Shown piece by piece: positions 9,419-17,873 of a DNA stretch of 64,000 bases. The position numbers were made by a program, and so were the translations under genes. Positions within the stretch are counted from its first letter, which is position 1; the number at the start of each line of letters is the position of its first letter. Source of the stretch: CAHJXG01 sp965277495 (GTDB lineage: Bacteria > Pseudomonadota > Alphaproteobacteria > Acetobacterales > Acetobacteraceae); NCBI GenBank assembly GCA_965277495.1, contig OZ255824.1, forward strand, positions 3,100,001 to 3,164,000, in the 5' to 3' direction. The notes under the pieces were generated by a model, which worked only from the letters and a program-made list of their open reading frames with translations, was not told the origin of the DNA and made no database searches.

Positions 9419-9837
9419 TATGAAACTCCCAAAAGGAGCCAGGATGTCGAATGCTCGGCATCCGGTCCGGCAACCAGCATATTCATGCGAGCACTACGAT
9501 AGTTGGGTGGCCCTCGTGCCCAGGCAAGCGACTCCGTTACAAAACCGCTATCTAACGCTACCGCGTTTCGAGCCTTCAACGCACGTGCAACTTGCTCGGA
9601 TAACGCCTTGCAAATTATATGCCTAGGGATTCGTGGCGGAATCGCGACAGCGGCGGCCAACGCACCCGAGTTTGCGCTTGCCACGGCGGTTGTGCCGAAA
9701 CGAGGACATCATCGCGCGAACGGCTAACGGACGGAAGCAAAGACGCGGTGGGACAGGACCACGGGTGCCGGATGGCCCGATTGGTCCGAAATCGAGCAGG
9801 CCGCCCCACGCGCGGGCGAAATCAACCCAAGAGATAA
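9419..9837. other. Intergenic region upstream of prkA
   Basis: Roughly 420 bases between the prkA start and the terminator hairpin of the gene on its other side. It should contain the prkA promoter, reading leftward. I see short open frames on both strands but none with a ribosome-binding site plus a credible protein, and no RNA gene that I recognise. Confidence 0.5.
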
Positions 9838-9867
9838 CCCGGCGCCAGGTTTTCACCTGGCGCCGGG
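9838..9867 (-). terminator. Perfect 13-bp hairpin, probable terminator
   Basis: CCCGGCGCCAGGT and ACCTGGCGCCGGG form a perfect 13-base-pair stem around a four-base loop. It starts about 20 bases after the stop of the leftward membrane-protein gene at 9887; on that strand the stem is followed by a short T-rich stretch (TTATCTCTT). It most likely ends transcription of the CsbD/membrane-protein operon. Confidence 0.75.
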
Positions 9868-9886
9868 CTATGGAAGCCGCAGAATT

Positions 9887-10801
9887 CTACACGCGCCGAG
9901 TTGCCGCGACGGCCAAATCACGCCGTGGAGCGCCGATGCCGCCACCGAGCCACGCCGCCAACGCGCCGAGCACCAAGGCGATGAAGCCATAGATGCCAGC
10001 GCTGGCCAGACCCTTACGGGTTGCTTCAGCAGCCTGGGCCGCCTTCTGTTTCGCCGTGTCCACCGTCTGCCGGTATTGCTGATCGGCTTGGGTGAGCCGG
10101 GTCCGCGCCTCGTCTGGGCTGATGTTGGCCGTTTTGGCCAGCCCGTCGATGGCGCGCTCGCGTGCCGCATCGGCGGCCTGCTGATCGCCGCTCACGCTCG
10201 CTCGGATATACGCCGTTACGCTGTCCTGGGCGCTTTGCGCGTCGTTCGGGTTTACCAGGCGGCGCACCTGGGCCTGCAAGGCATCGCCGTCGGTGTTCTG
10301 CGCGACGCCGGAAGCGGCCGAGGCTGCCGCCTTTCCAGCGCCGCCGATCGTGCTGCCAAGCGCGTTGAAGGTGCCGCCGATGATGCCGCCTACCGCCGAA
10401 CTCAACAGGTAAACCAGCACCATAGTCGCCACGCACCACGAGATGAAGCCATGCCACCGCGCCGTATTGGTGTCCGGCGTGCCGCAAAGCCGGCCTGCGG
10501 CGATGCCGCCTACCAGGGACGCGATGATGCCGGATACGGTCCACCAGATGGCGGCCGTCAGGGAAAAGTGCCCGGCGGTCGGGTTGTCGGCGGTGTTGGC
10601 GGCGTCGACCGCGGATGCGCCGACGCCGACACCCAGGATGTTGAGCAGCAACTGCACGACCAGCGCCGCCGCGACGCCGGCAAAGATCGCGCCCCACGAT
10701 ACGCGGTTGCGCAGGTGGGTGCGCTGGTCGTCAGGCACGACCACGCTGGTGGTGGTGCCGGTGGGAACGGCGGGGCCAGTGTATTCCGAGGTGACAACCA
10801 T
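9887..10801 (-). CDS. Glycine/alanine-rich integral membrane protein (unknown)
   Basis: 304 residues. After a ~35-residue soluble N-terminus there are several hydrophobic segments (about 36-58, 85-105, 117-140), then a long Ala/Gln-rich hydrophilic stretch with charged, probably coiled-coil character (about 165-270), and a final membrane helix ending in GGGIGAPRR. Similar proteins in Alphaproteobacteria are listed as PhnA-like or hypothetical membrane proteins; I do not know a function. AAGGAG precedes the ATG. It lies 12 bases after the CsbD gene, so both are likely one operon, which suggests an envelope or general stress role. Confidence 0.75.
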   Translation of the reverse strand: MVVTSEYTGPAVPTGTTTSVVVPDDQRTHLRNRVSWGAIFAGVAAALVVQLLLNILGVGVGASAVDAANTADNPTAGHFSLTAAIWWTVSGIIASLVGGIAAGRLCGTPDTNTARWHGFISWCVATMVLVYLLSSAVGGIIGGTFNALGSTIGGAGKAAASAASGVAQNTDGDALQAQVRRLVNPNDAQSAQDSVTAYIRASVSGDQQAADAARERAIDGLAKTANISPDEARTRLTQADQQYRQTVDTAKQKAAQAAEATRKGLASAGIYGFIALVLGALAAWLGGGIGAPRRDLAVAATRRV

Positions 10802-10813
10802 CAGGCGCGCTCC

Positions 10814-11095
10814 TTAGCGGTGCATGAGACGGGCGAGCACATAACCGACGCCGACGGCTGCGAGCAACGCCGTCATTGGGCGTTCCGACATGAAGCTGTC
10901 CAGTTCGGCGCCCATCGACGATGCGCCCTCGCGCGCCTGGTCCTTCACGGAGCCGTAAGCATTCTGTGCCCGTCCAGTCACCTGGTCCAGCTTGCCTTCG
11001 GCCTGGGTCTTGGTATCGCCGGTGAGGCCGCCGACCGCGTCCTTGACCTTGCCGCCGATGTTCCCGGCCGCACCCTTGATCCGGTCCTCGTCCAT
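10814..11095 (-). CDS. CsbD-family stress protein
   Basis: 93 residues starting MDEDRIKGAAGNIGGKVKD, the standard CsbD pattern, followed by KTQAEGKLDQVTGRAQN. The C-terminus carries a short hydrophobic segment (MTALLAAVGVGYVLARLM), so this version may be membrane anchored. CsbD proteins are abundant, small, general-stress proteins of unknown mechanism. ATG at 11095 was chosen because GAGGAG lies 7-8 bases upstream; an upstream ATG at 11110 lacks a site. First gene of a pair with the membrane protein at 9887-10801. Confidence 0.88.
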   Translation of the reverse strand: MDEDRIKGAAGNIGGKVKDAVGGLTGDTKTQAEGKLDQVTGRAQNAYGSVKDQAREGASSMGAELDSFMSERPMTALLAAVGVGYVLARLMHR

Positions 11096-11285
11096 TATTG
11101 CGCTCCTCACGATGCCGGGGCTGCCGTGATTGGCAAGTCCGCCCGTATGTAAGACCGACTAACGCAAAGCACGCGGTTGGTTGCATGGGGGTGGCAAGAA
11201 AGCCTGGCCGGACCAAGATGCAGGTCATGAAAAGCAGTTGGGAGCGCCGTGCATCCGGCCGGGGCCTGATGTAAGTAACCATAGC

Positions 11286-11933
11286 ATGGCATCAGACGAC
11301 CAGGGCAACGGCCGGGAGCGGTATCACCACGGGAATCTTCGCGAGGCGCTGATCCAAGCGGCGCTTGCCATGATCGCTGAGCGCGGCTTGGCCGGCTTCG
11401 CGATTGCGGAGTTGGCCCGGGTCGTCGGCGTCAGCCCGGCCGCGCCATACCGGCACTTCCGCGACCGTAACGCAGTGATCGCCGAAGTCGCGCGGAGGGG
11501 CTTCGAGTCGCTCGCGGCCGAACTGACGGCCGCCACCGCAGGCTGGCGAACCGACCCGCTTGCCGCCCTGGAACGCGCTGCCCAGGCGCACGTAGCCTTT
11601 GCCGGACGTGAGCCTGCGGTTTATGCGACCATGTTCGACACCGGATTTCCGTCTGGCGAGCACCCGGACCTGGTGCGGGCGCGCGACGGCGCATTTGCCG
11701 TGTTGCGCCGGGTCGCAGAGGCCGCATGCGCGATGAGCCGGGCTCCCCGCCGCCCGCCGCCGCTGATGGTCGCGCTGCATGTCTGGTCGCTGACGCACGG
11801 GATCGCGACCCTGTTCGTCAGCCAGGATGGGAACAACCGGCTGCTGATCCCGATGCCGCCCGAGGCGTTGCTGGAGGCGGGGTTGCTCGTGTACCTGCAA
11901 TCGCTCGGTTTGCCCTCCCGGCGTGACGAATAG
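11286..11933 (+). CDS. TetR-family transcriptional regulator
   Basis: 215 residues. The N-terminal helix-turn-helix domain is typical of the family: YHHGNLREALIQAAL, then IAELARVVGVSPAAPYRHFRD as the recognition region. The C-terminal ligand domain resembles the WHG-type TetR group (alanine-rich helices, LMVALHVWSLTHGIATLF). It is divergent from the CsbD operon; the ~190-base gap between them may hold its operator. The next gene downstream is DUF2852. Ligand and targets unknown. Confidence 0.9.
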   Translation: MASDDQGNGRERYHHGNLREALIQAALAMIAERGLAGFAIAELARVVGVSPAAPYRHFRDRNAVIAEVARRGFESLAAELTAATAGWRTDPLAALERAAQAHVAFAGREPAVYATMFDTGFPSGEHPDLVRARDGAFAVLRRVAEAACAMSRAPRRPPPLMVALHVWSLTHGIATLFVSQDGNNRLLIPMPPEALLEAGLLVYLQSLGLPSRRDE

Positions 11934-11939
11934 GCACAC

Positions 11940-11955
11940 GGAAACGTGATGTATG
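11940..11955 (+). promoter_or_regulatory. Motif shared with the upstream region of the GlsB-type gene
   Basis: GGAAACGTGATGTATG ends 62 bases before the ATG of the DUF2852 gene. The same sequence with one difference is found 63 bases before the ATG of the GlsB-type gene (complement of 30086-30101). It could be a shared promoter or operator element; the identity of the factor is unknown. Confidence 0.4.
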
Positions 11956-12017
11956 TGCAGGGATGTTTCGGCCCCGCCGCAGTGTAAATGTCTCTCACAT
12001 GAAAATGGAGGCTCGTT

Positions 12018-12413
12018 ATGTTGCAAGCCAAGTTGGACGAGTGGGGCAAACCGGCCTGGATATCGCTTCTGGTGCTCGCGTTCATGGCGGGTTGGCCGCT
12101 TGGCCTCGCTGTCCTGGCGTATCTGGTCGGCAGCGGCCGCTTGAAGGCCTGGCGCGCTGAAATGCCGGGCACATGGTTCAATCTTCGTGGCGTCCAGCCC
12201 GGCGGCGCCTGGCGCAGCCGTAGCGCCCCGAGCGGCAACCGCGCCTTCGACGCCTATCGCGAAGAGACCCTGCGCCGCCTCGAGGAGGAGCAGAAGGAGT
12301 TCCAGGCGTATCTCGACAGGCTCCGCCAGGCTCGCGACAAGGCCGAGTTCGACGAGTTCATGGCCGAACGCCGGCGCCGTTCCGAAGTGACCGAGCAGCG
12401 CAGCGACACTTAA
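12018..12413 (+). CDS. DUF2852 small membrane protein
   Basis: 131 residues. One clear membrane helix at about 14-38 (ISLLVLAFMAGWPLGLAVLAYL) is followed by a charged region; the C-terminal half FDAYREETLRRLEEEQKEFQ is a coiled-coil-like helix diagnostic for DUF2852, which is restricted largely to Alphaproteobacteria. Function unknown. GGAGG precedes the ATG at good spacing. The sequence motif 62 bases upstream is shared with a stress-type membrane protein gene, hinting at common regulation. Confidence 0.88.
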   Translation: MLQAKLDEWGKPAWISLLVLAFMAGWPLGLAVLAYLVGSGRLKAWRAEMPGTWFNLRGVQPGGAWRSRSAPSGNRAFDAYREETLRRLEEEQKEFQAYLDRLRQARDKAEFDEFMAERRRRSEVTEQRSDT

Positions 12414-12436
12414 CCGCCTGATCCGGCCATGGCATG

Positions 12437-12455
12437 GGAGAGGCAAAAGCTCTCC
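12437..12455 (+). terminator. Weak hairpin after the DUF2852 gene
   Basis: GGAGAG and CTCTCC form a 6-base-pair stem around a 7-base loop, followed by TATTT. A short stem with few T residues, so it is only a possible terminator 24 bases after the DUF2852 stop. Confidence 0.3.
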
Positions 12456-12588
12456 TATTTCCGGCTGATGCGTGGCGTCCGCCGAGTGCCTGCCGGTATG
12501 GCGTTTCCGCACGCATGCTCTAACATCCCGCCGCGAACCCCGCCGTGAACAGGGGCGGCCGCAATCGCGTTGCGGGGAGGGGCATACG

Positions 12589-13494
12589 ATGAAGATGACA
12601 CCGACGCACGAAACCCTGGGCGCTAATGTCGAAGGCATCGACCTGGCCCAGCCGCTCGGGCGCAACGAGTTCGGCGCCATCCTGCGGGCCTTGGGCGACC
12701 ACGGCGTCCTGTGTTTCCCGCACCAATCGCTCGACGCGCACCAGCTCAAGGCATTCTCCGGACATTTCGGCGGGCTGCAGGCGTCGCTGACCGGCACCTA
12801 TTGCGAGCCGGGCATGCCTGAGGTGATGATCCTCTCGAACCTGATCGAGGACGGCAAGCCGCTCGGCTTGGCGGACGCCGGGCAGGATTGGCACACCGAC
12901 ATGTCGTATAACGACCTGATCGGCTTCACCAACGTGCTGTATGGCATCAAGATACCGCGGCGTGGCGGCAAGGCGCTGGGCAACACCGTGTTCGCCAATA
13001 TGCACGCGGCCTATGATGGACTTTCGGATGAGCTGAAGCGGCGGCTGCACGGCATGACCGCCACGCACGACTTCAACAAGTTCTGGGAGGAGATGCGCCA
13101 ACGCCCCGGCAGCACCCGCCCGGCACTGACGCCGGAGCAGCGCGCGCAGCGTCCGCCCGCGGTGCATCCGGTGTTCATGGCCCACCCCATCACTCGCCGG
13201 CAGGTGCTGTATTGCAATCCCGGCTACGTCACCCGCATCAACGAGCTCGATGCGGCGGAGAGCGCCCAGGTGCTGGCCCATTTGTTCGAGCACCAATTGC
13301 AGCCCGCCTTCCAATACGCGCATCATTGGACGGAGGGCGACGTGCTGATGTGGGACCACATCGGCACCCTGCACAACGCGATCCCGGACTATGGCCCGGA
13401 CGAGCATCGGCTGATCAAGCGCTGCCAGGTGATGGCGGACCGGGTGTTCGACCCGAGTTTCGTGCAGCGGGCGCTGCTGCAGGGGGCCGAATAG
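12589..13494 (+). CDS. TauD/TfdA-family Fe(II)/2-oxoglutarate dioxygenase
   Basis: 301 residues. The iron-binding facial triad is visible: His102 and Asp104 in DWHTDMSY, and a distal His in DHIGTLHNAIPDY; an Arg for 2-oxoglutarate follows in EHRLIKRCQVM. The family hydroxylates sulfonates, aryloxyalkanoates, carnitine precursors and similar small acids, using oxygen and 2-oxoglutarate. ATG 12589 has GGGGAGGGG upstream. It is 4 bases from the FAH-family gene, which itself overlaps an Ldh-type dehydrogenase gene, forming a three-gene catabolic operon. Substrate unknown. Confidence 0.88.
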   Translation: MKMTPTHETLGANVEGIDLAQPLGRNEFGAILRALGDHGVLCFPHQSLDAHQLKAFSGHFGGLQASLTGTYCEPGMPEVMILSNLIEDGKPLGLADAGQDWHTDMSYNDLIGFTNVLYGIKIPRRGGKALGNTVFANMHAAYDGLSDELKRRLHGMTATHDFNKFWEEMRQRPGSTRPALTPEQRAQRPPAVHPVFMAHPITRRQVLYCNPGYVTRINELDAAESAQVLAHLFEHQLQPAFQYAHHWTEGDVLMWDHIGTLHNAIPDYGPDEHRLIKRCQVMADRVFDPSFVQRALLQGAE

Positions 13495-13498
13495 CCGG

Positions 13499-14287
13499 AT
13501 GCGCTGGATCAGGTTCAGCGCCGCAGGCCGCACGGCGTATGGCATTCTTGAAGGCGACCGGATTGCGGAGTTGGCGGGCGGGCTGTTCGACGGCCCTCCG
13601 GTTCATACCGGGCAGACGCATGCGCTCTCCGAGGTGCGGATCGAGGTTCCGTTGCTGCCGCGCACGTTCTACGCCGCCGGGCTGAACTACACGGAGCACG
13701 TCACCCACGCCGCGAAGATGCTCGGCGAGGCGCCGAATATCCCGCAGCAGCCCGACATGGGCTATCGCGCGGTGAATGCGTTGATCGCCCATGACCAGCC
13801 CGTGGTGATGCCGCGCGACGCGACGAAAGTCCAGTATGAGGCCGAGCTCGCCGTGGTCATCGGCAGGCAGGCCAGGCATTTGAGCGAGGCGGACGCGCTG
13901 TCCTGCGTGTTCGGCTACACCATCGGCAACGATGTCAGCGAACGGGCCTGGCAGAAGTCCGACCGCACCTTTTGGCGCAGCAAGAACACCGACACCTTCA
14001 AGCCCATGGGTCCCTGGATCGAGACGGACGCCGACCTCGCCGCGATGGAAACCGTGGTGCGGCTGAATGGCGCCGAGACGCTGCGCTTCCGCACCGACGA
14101 CATGCTGTTCGGCATTGCGCGATACATTTCCACCATGACGCGTTACCTGACGCTGCACCCCGGCGATGTCATCTGGATGGGCACCGACGGCGCGTCGCCC
14201 GACCTGAAGCCCGGCGACATTGTCGAGATCGACATCACGGGAATCGGCACCCTGCGCAACCCGTTCGTGGCGGAGGCGGAGGGCTGA
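13499..14287 (+). CDS. Fumarylacetoacetate hydrolase (FAH) family protein
   Basis: 262 residues with the FAH fold. Metal ligands are seen as Glu114/Glu116 in YEAELAVVIG and Asp145 in IGNDVSER; KNTDTFKPMGPW is another family hallmark, and the C-terminal WMGTDGASPDLKPGDIVEI closes the active site. Members hydrolyse or decarboxylate 2,4-dioxo acids, acylpyruvates or related catabolic intermediates. Central gene of the dioxygenase-FAH-dehydrogenase operon: its TGA overlaps the ATG of the next gene. Confidence 0.9.
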   Translation: MRWIRFSAAGRTAYGILEGDRIAELAGGLFDGPPVHTGQTHALSEVRIEVPLLPRTFYAAGLNYTEHVTHAAKMLGEAPNIPQQPDMGYRAVNALIAHDQPVVMPRDATKVQYEAELAVVIGRQARHLSEADALSCVFGYTIGNDVSERAWQKSDRTFWRSKNTDTFKPMGPWIETDADLAAMETVVRLNGAETLRFRTDDMLFGIARYISTMTRYLTLHPGDVIWMGTDGASPDLKPGDIVEIDITGIGTLRNPFVAEAEG

Positions 14288-15354
14288 TGCCGGCGTCCTA
14301 TGCGGCCCACTGCGCCCAGCTCGAGGCGATGCTGACCGCTTGGGGAATGCCCGCAGCGTTCGCGCAGCGGACGGCGGAGGTGATGGCGTGGGCGGACCTG
14401 CACGGCATCGACAGCCACGGCATCTCCATGCTTCCCGCCTATTTCGAGCGGCACCAGAGCGGACGCGTCGACATGCGGGCACAGCCGCGCATCCTAAGGG
14501 AAACCCCGGTGTCCGCCTTGGTGGACGGCGATGCCGGGCTGGGGCACGAGCCGTCGCGCCAGGCGATGGAGCTCGCGATTGGCAAGGCGCGCGCCGTCGG
14601 CATGGCGGCGGTCTGCGTGCGGAACTCGTCGCATTTCGGCGCTTGCGGATTCTATGCCAGGATGGCGGCGGATGCGGGGCTAATCGGCATGGTGGCCACC
14701 TCCGCATCCATCGTCCAGGTGGCGCCGACCGGCGGGGCAGAGGCTCGGCTGGGCACCGACCCGTGGGCGTTCGCGGCGCCGGGCCGGGACGACGAGCCGT
14801 TCGTGCTGGACATGGCAACGACGACGGTGGCGGCCGGGCGCATACGCAACAAGGCGAACGAGGGCCTGCCGACGCCGCCGGGCTGGCTGCTGACCCGGGA
14901 CGGCCTGCCGTCGACGGACCCGCTGGAGGTGCAAAACGGCGGGTTTCTCACGTCGTTGGGCGGCAGCGCGGAGGGCAGCAGCTACAAGGGCTATGGCCTG
15001 GCGGTGATGGTGAACATCTTGAGTTCGTGCCTGTCCGGCGCGACGCTGGTCACCGACCCCATGCACGCGAAAAAGCCCGCCGGCATGGACATCGGGCACT
15101 TCTTCCTGGCGCTCAGCCCGGCCCTGTTCCGCGAGGAGGGCGCGTTCGAAGCCGACGTGGCGACGCTGTGCGACACGTTGCGCGCCACCCGTCCGGTCGA
15201 CCCGGCCCAGCCCGTGATGGTCGCCGGCGACCCCGAGCGGCGGAACGCGGCGCGGCGGATGCAGGACGGCATCCCGGTCGGCCGCAACCTGCTTGCGCGG
15301 ATCAAGCAGATTGCCGCGGAGTCGGGCGTTCCCTGGCTGTTGGACGCCGGGTAG
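14287..15354 (+). CDS. Ldh-family NAD(P)-dependent oxidoreductase (malate/L-lactate dehydrogenase type)
   Basis: 355 residues of the L-sulfolactate/malate/ureidoglycolate/delta1-piperideine-2-carboxylate dehydrogenase family, which is unrelated to the classical Rossmann LDHs. His44 in DLHGIDSHGISM and His116 in RNSSHFGACGFYA are the conserved active-site histidines, and GSSYKGYGLAVMVNILSS is the family's C-terminal signature. Translationally coupled to the FAH gene. Together with the dioxygenase it probably degrades a hydroxy acid; the substrate cannot be named. Confidence 0.88.
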   Translation: MPASYAAHCAQLEAMLTAWGMPAAFAQRTAEVMAWADLHGIDSHGISMLPAYFERHQSGRVDMRAQPRILRETPVSALVDGDAGLGHEPSRQAMELAIGKARAVGMAAVCVRNSSHFGACGFYARMAADAGLIGMVATSASIVQVAPTGGAEARLGTDPWAFAAPGRDDEPFVLDMATTTVAAGRIRNKANEGLPTPPGWLLTRDGLPSTDPLEVQNGGFLTSLGGSAEGSSYKGYGLAVMVNILSSCLSGATLVTDPMHAKKPAGMDIGHFFLALSPALFREEGAFEADVATLCDTLRATRPVDPAQPVMVAGDPERRNAARRMQDGIPVGRNLLARIKQIAAESGVPWLLDAG

Positions 15355-15360
15355 CTGCTA

Positions 15361-15852
15361 TCAAGGCGCCTCATGGACGACGGCGTTGAGGTACCATGGG
15401 CAGGTCTCCGGGAGGCTGGTGATCTCCTCGCCGGTCTCGTTGACGGCCAGGGTCACGGCATCACTCCATATGTCCGCTATCCAATCCTCGTCGCCCAGCA
15501 TGCGCTGCAGGCTTGGAGATTGTTTCAGGCGACGCAGCACCCGCTTGCGCTGCTCACGCAGGGTGCGCTCCCAACTCGCGCCTGAACGGTCCGGCTGGTG
15601 CTGTTGCTCGAGCAGGTGCGCCAGCAGCACGGCGATGCGGCTGGCGAGTTCGCGCTGTTCGCTTTTCCCCACGTCCTCGATCTCGTCGGCTACGTGCTCG
15701 CGGTCGAGCAATTCGAACCGTCCGGCGCGTATCAGCCGGGCCTGGTCGACGGCCCAAGCCGCCACATCCTGCTCGTACGAAACGGGCGGCGACGCTTCGT
15801 CGAGGGTCGAGCTTTCACCGGGGGAGCATAGCCCGGCATCGTATCGACGCAA
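15361..15852 (-). CDS. DUF29 domain protein
   Basis: Up to 163 residues. From about residue 26 the sequence follows the DUF29 pattern: YEQDVAAWAVDQARLIRAG, then EHVADEIEDVGKSEQRELASR, LLAHLLEQQHQP and WERTLREQRKRVLRRL. Function unknown; these proteins are common in Cyanobacteria and Alphaproteobacteria. The start is uncertain, as the only available upstream codon is TTG at 15852 without a ribosome-binding site. Convergent with the Ldh-type gene, 6 bases apart. Confidence 0.8.
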   Translation of the reverse strand: MRRYDAGLCSPGESSTLDEASPPVSYEQDVAAWAVDQARLIRAGRFELLDREHVADEIEDVGKSEQRELASRIAVLLAHLLEQQHQPDRSGASWERTLREQRKRVLRRLKQSPSLQRMLGDEDWIADIWSDAVTLAVNETGEEITSLPETCPWYLNAVVHEAP

Positions 15853-15992
15853 AGCGCTTGTGAGGGGGCTGGTTGATGATCTAACGCAGACGACGGGAGC
15901 AGTCTGGGTCAGGCCACGAGCTTTGTATCGCGGACCAGCTCAGCCACAGCCACGAAGCAGCGATTGGCATCGGCCACTCGTTAAGCCGTGCG

Positions 15993-16211
15993 CTACCCAG
16001 CTTGCGCGGCCACGGTCGAAAGGGTGAATCCTTCGTCGGCAACGGGCAGGTGAATGCCTGCCTGGTCCAGGATGGCAATGGTGATCAGCGTCATGGCAAG
16101 GATCAGCGCGTATACGGCCCAGGTGGCGACCGCAAACCGCAACATGCTGACATGGCGTTCCCCCGCTTCCTCCGGATGCCAGTCCCGGCTGATGAACCCC
16201 ATGCCGTCCAT
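15993..16211 (-). CDS. Small single-pass membrane protein (unknown)
   Basis: 72 residues with one hydrophobic segment at about 28-49 (WAVYALILAMTLITIAILD). AAGGGAG lies about 9 bases before the ATG. I do not recognise a family. It sits alone between the DUF29 gene and the ABC substrate-binding protein gene, all leftward. Confidence 0.55.
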   Translation of the reverse strand: MDGMGFISRDWHPEEAGERHVSMLRFAVATWAVYALILAMTLITIAILDQAGIHLPVADEGFTLSTVAAQAG

Positions 16212-16277
16212 GTCGCGCGATCTCCCTTAATCTAAGCGGCCCGATAACCTGTTGCATTCACCGTGGCGTCCGCATCC

Positions 16278-17573
16278 CTAGAGCGTGGCCGGGTAAACCA
16301 CCGCCTTTCCCGGCGTGGGCGGTTCGATCAGGCTTGCGCCGTCGTAGCGCACGAACTCGGCCACTTCGACGTCCGCGCGGGAGTAGTCGAGGATGTCCAT
16401 CGTCGGCTCCACCTCCGAACCCTTGATCCGGATGAAGTTCACGTCGCAAATCGCCTGGTGGTCCTCCCGACGCAGCGTCACCATACCCTTTGCCGTATCG
16501 AAGCTCAGGCCCTCCAGGGCCGCGATCACCGGTTTGGTGTCCGTGCCGCCCGCCTTGCGGATCGCCGCCGCATAGGCATAGACCGCGGAGTGCCCGGCGC
16601 ACATGAAGCCCAGCGGCAGCCCGTTGCCGGTGCGCTTTACGTAATCGTCATAAAGCGTCTTGCCCATCGGCAGGTTCTGGTATGCGCCGTAATACCAGGA
16701 CATTCCCAGCCAGAGCTGTTCCGGCGTGCTGGTCCCCAGCGCAAGCGGCACCAGGAACTCGTTCGTCGCGTCCGCCAGCACCTTGACGCCGTGCATCAAT
16801 CCGGCCAGGCGCGCCTGCCGGTAGAAATTGATCGCGTCGTCGCCGTAGACGGCGATGAACAGGCCCTCCGCGCCGCCCGCCTTCAGCGCCGCAAGCTGTT
16901 GCTTGTAATCGGATTCGCCGAAGCGGGCCACGACCGGGTCGACAAGCTCGGGGCTGCGTTTGGCGATCGCGGGATAGGCTTCCAGCAATCCCGCACGGAA
17001 CGAGGCGTATGCGGACCTGCCGTATTCAGCGTCGGGAACGATGGCGCCCCAGCGCGTGACCTCCGGGTAGCGTTCGGCCATCAGCCGGGCCTGGGCGCGG
17101 TTGCGCATGTAGGTTTGATCGGACACGCGGAACAGGTTGGGCGTGAACGCTTCATGCGTCAGCTTCTCGGACGCGGCGGCGCAGGTGATCAGCACCGCGT
17201 TGGCCGGCTGCAGCAACGGCGCCAGCGCCAGGCCGACATCGCTGGACAGGACGCCGCAGAGCAGGTTGATGCCAAGGCCCGTCAGCTCGCGCATCCCGGC
17301 CACCGCGGCTTTCGGGTCGGCGTGGATGTCGAACGGGACGATTTCGACCGGGCGTCCGAGCACGCCGCCGCCCTCGTTGATCTGGCCGGCCGCGATCTGC
17401 GCGCCGTCCAGGATCGGCCGCCCGATCACCTCCTGCGCTCCGGTCAGGGCGACGAGGCAGCCGATGCGGACCGGCCCCGGCATCCTGCCTTGGGCCATCG
17501 CCCGTCCGGTTGCCATGCCCGCCGCGAGGCTTGCCGCTGCGCCGAGCAGGGTACGCCGCGATGCCTGAACCAT
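16278..17573 (-). CDS. ABC transporter substrate-binding protein (UrtA/AmiC-like, Tat signal)
   Basis: 431 residues. The N-terminus ASRRTLLGAAASLAAGMATG is a twin-arginine signal ending in AMAQG, so the protein is exported folded. The rest is a type I periplasmic-binding fold of the branched-chain amino acid/urea/amide group: GPVRIGCLVALTG, DGAQIAAGQINEGGGVLGRP and GVLSSDVGLALAPLL. No permease or ATPase gene is in the window, so it is an orphan, perhaps a sensor or a distant transporter's partner. ATG 17573 is 6 bases after GGGAGG; an ATG at 17579 is too close to that site. Probably expressed from the dyad-rich region upstream. Confidence 0.88.
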   Translation of the reverse strand: MVQASRRTLLGAAASLAAGMATGRAMAQGRMPGPVRIGCLVALTGAQEVIGRPILDGAQIAAGQINEGGGVLGRPVEIVPFDIHADPKAAVAGMRELTGLGINLLCGVLSSDVGLALAPLLQPANAVLITCAAASEKLTHEAFTPNLFRVSDQTYMRNRAQARLMAERYPEVTRWGAIVPDAEYGRSAYASFRAGLLEAYPAIAKRSPELVDPVVARFGESDYKQQLAALKAGGAEGLFIAVYGDDAINFYRQARLAGLMHGVKVLADATNEFLVPLALGTSTPEQLWLGMSWYYGAYQNLPMGKTLYDDYVKRTGNGLPLGFMCAGHSAVYAYAAAIRKAGGTDTKPVIAALEGLSFDTAKGMVTLRREDHQAICDVNFIRIKGSEVEPTMDILDYSRADVEVAEFVRYDGASLIEPPTPGKAVVYPATL

Positions 17574-17767
17574 GCTCATCCTCCCATTCTCATCGGCCTC
17601 GGTTACGCGAAAGCAGCCGCCAAGCACTCGCATTGCTGTGCTGTTCAAGGTCTCACCCTCGCGAACAGCGCAAAATGCTTCCCTCGTTAGAAGCTGCGCA
17701 TCGTTCATTTGCGTGAGTTGGACGGCAGCGACCGCGAGAGTCATACCGCACGGCGGAATGGCGCAGT
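17574..17767. other. Leader/intergenic region of the substrate-binding protein gene
   Basis: About 190 bases between the substrate-binding gene start and the operator-like dyads. The reading frame of the gene stays open leftward through it, but the ribosome-binding site at the Tat-signal start argues that it is untranslated leader or promoter. Nothing else recognised. Confidence 0.45.
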
Positions 17768-17836
17768 GTGACCTACGTCACAATTCTTTTGCGTGACCAG
17801 CGTCACATCACCGGACCATCAAATGCTGTGAGTCAC
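17768..17836. promoter_or_regulatory. Tandem GTGAC/GTCAC dyads, candidate operator
   Basis: Two 14-base inverted repeats, GTGACCTACGTCAC (17768-17781) and GTGACCAGCGTCAC (17793-17806), are spaced exactly 25 bases start to start. A shorter GTGAGTCAC follows at 17828-17836. Their spacing of about 2.4 helical turns puts them nearly on one face. They lie ~195 bases upstream of the substrate-binding protein gene and just after the LuxR-type regulator gene, both leftward. Binding factor unknown; the adjacent regulator is a candidate by position only. Confidence 0.6.
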
Positions 17837-17873
17837 GCCAGCGCGGCGCGGCCGCGAGCGAACGTTCGCCTGT

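Noticed and set aside
7520..9502. 660-codon plus-strand open frame opposite prkA
   Set aside because: Antisense shadow: low-complexity Arg/Leu/Val composition without a domain, while the minus strand encodes a full-length PrkA.
11940..11970. GGAAAC...GTTT as an EcfG (general stress sigma) promoter
   Set aside because: GGAAC and CGTT consensus is not met exactly, and the spacing between the two halves differs between the two copies of the motif (19 against 14 bases), so I report only the shared motif.
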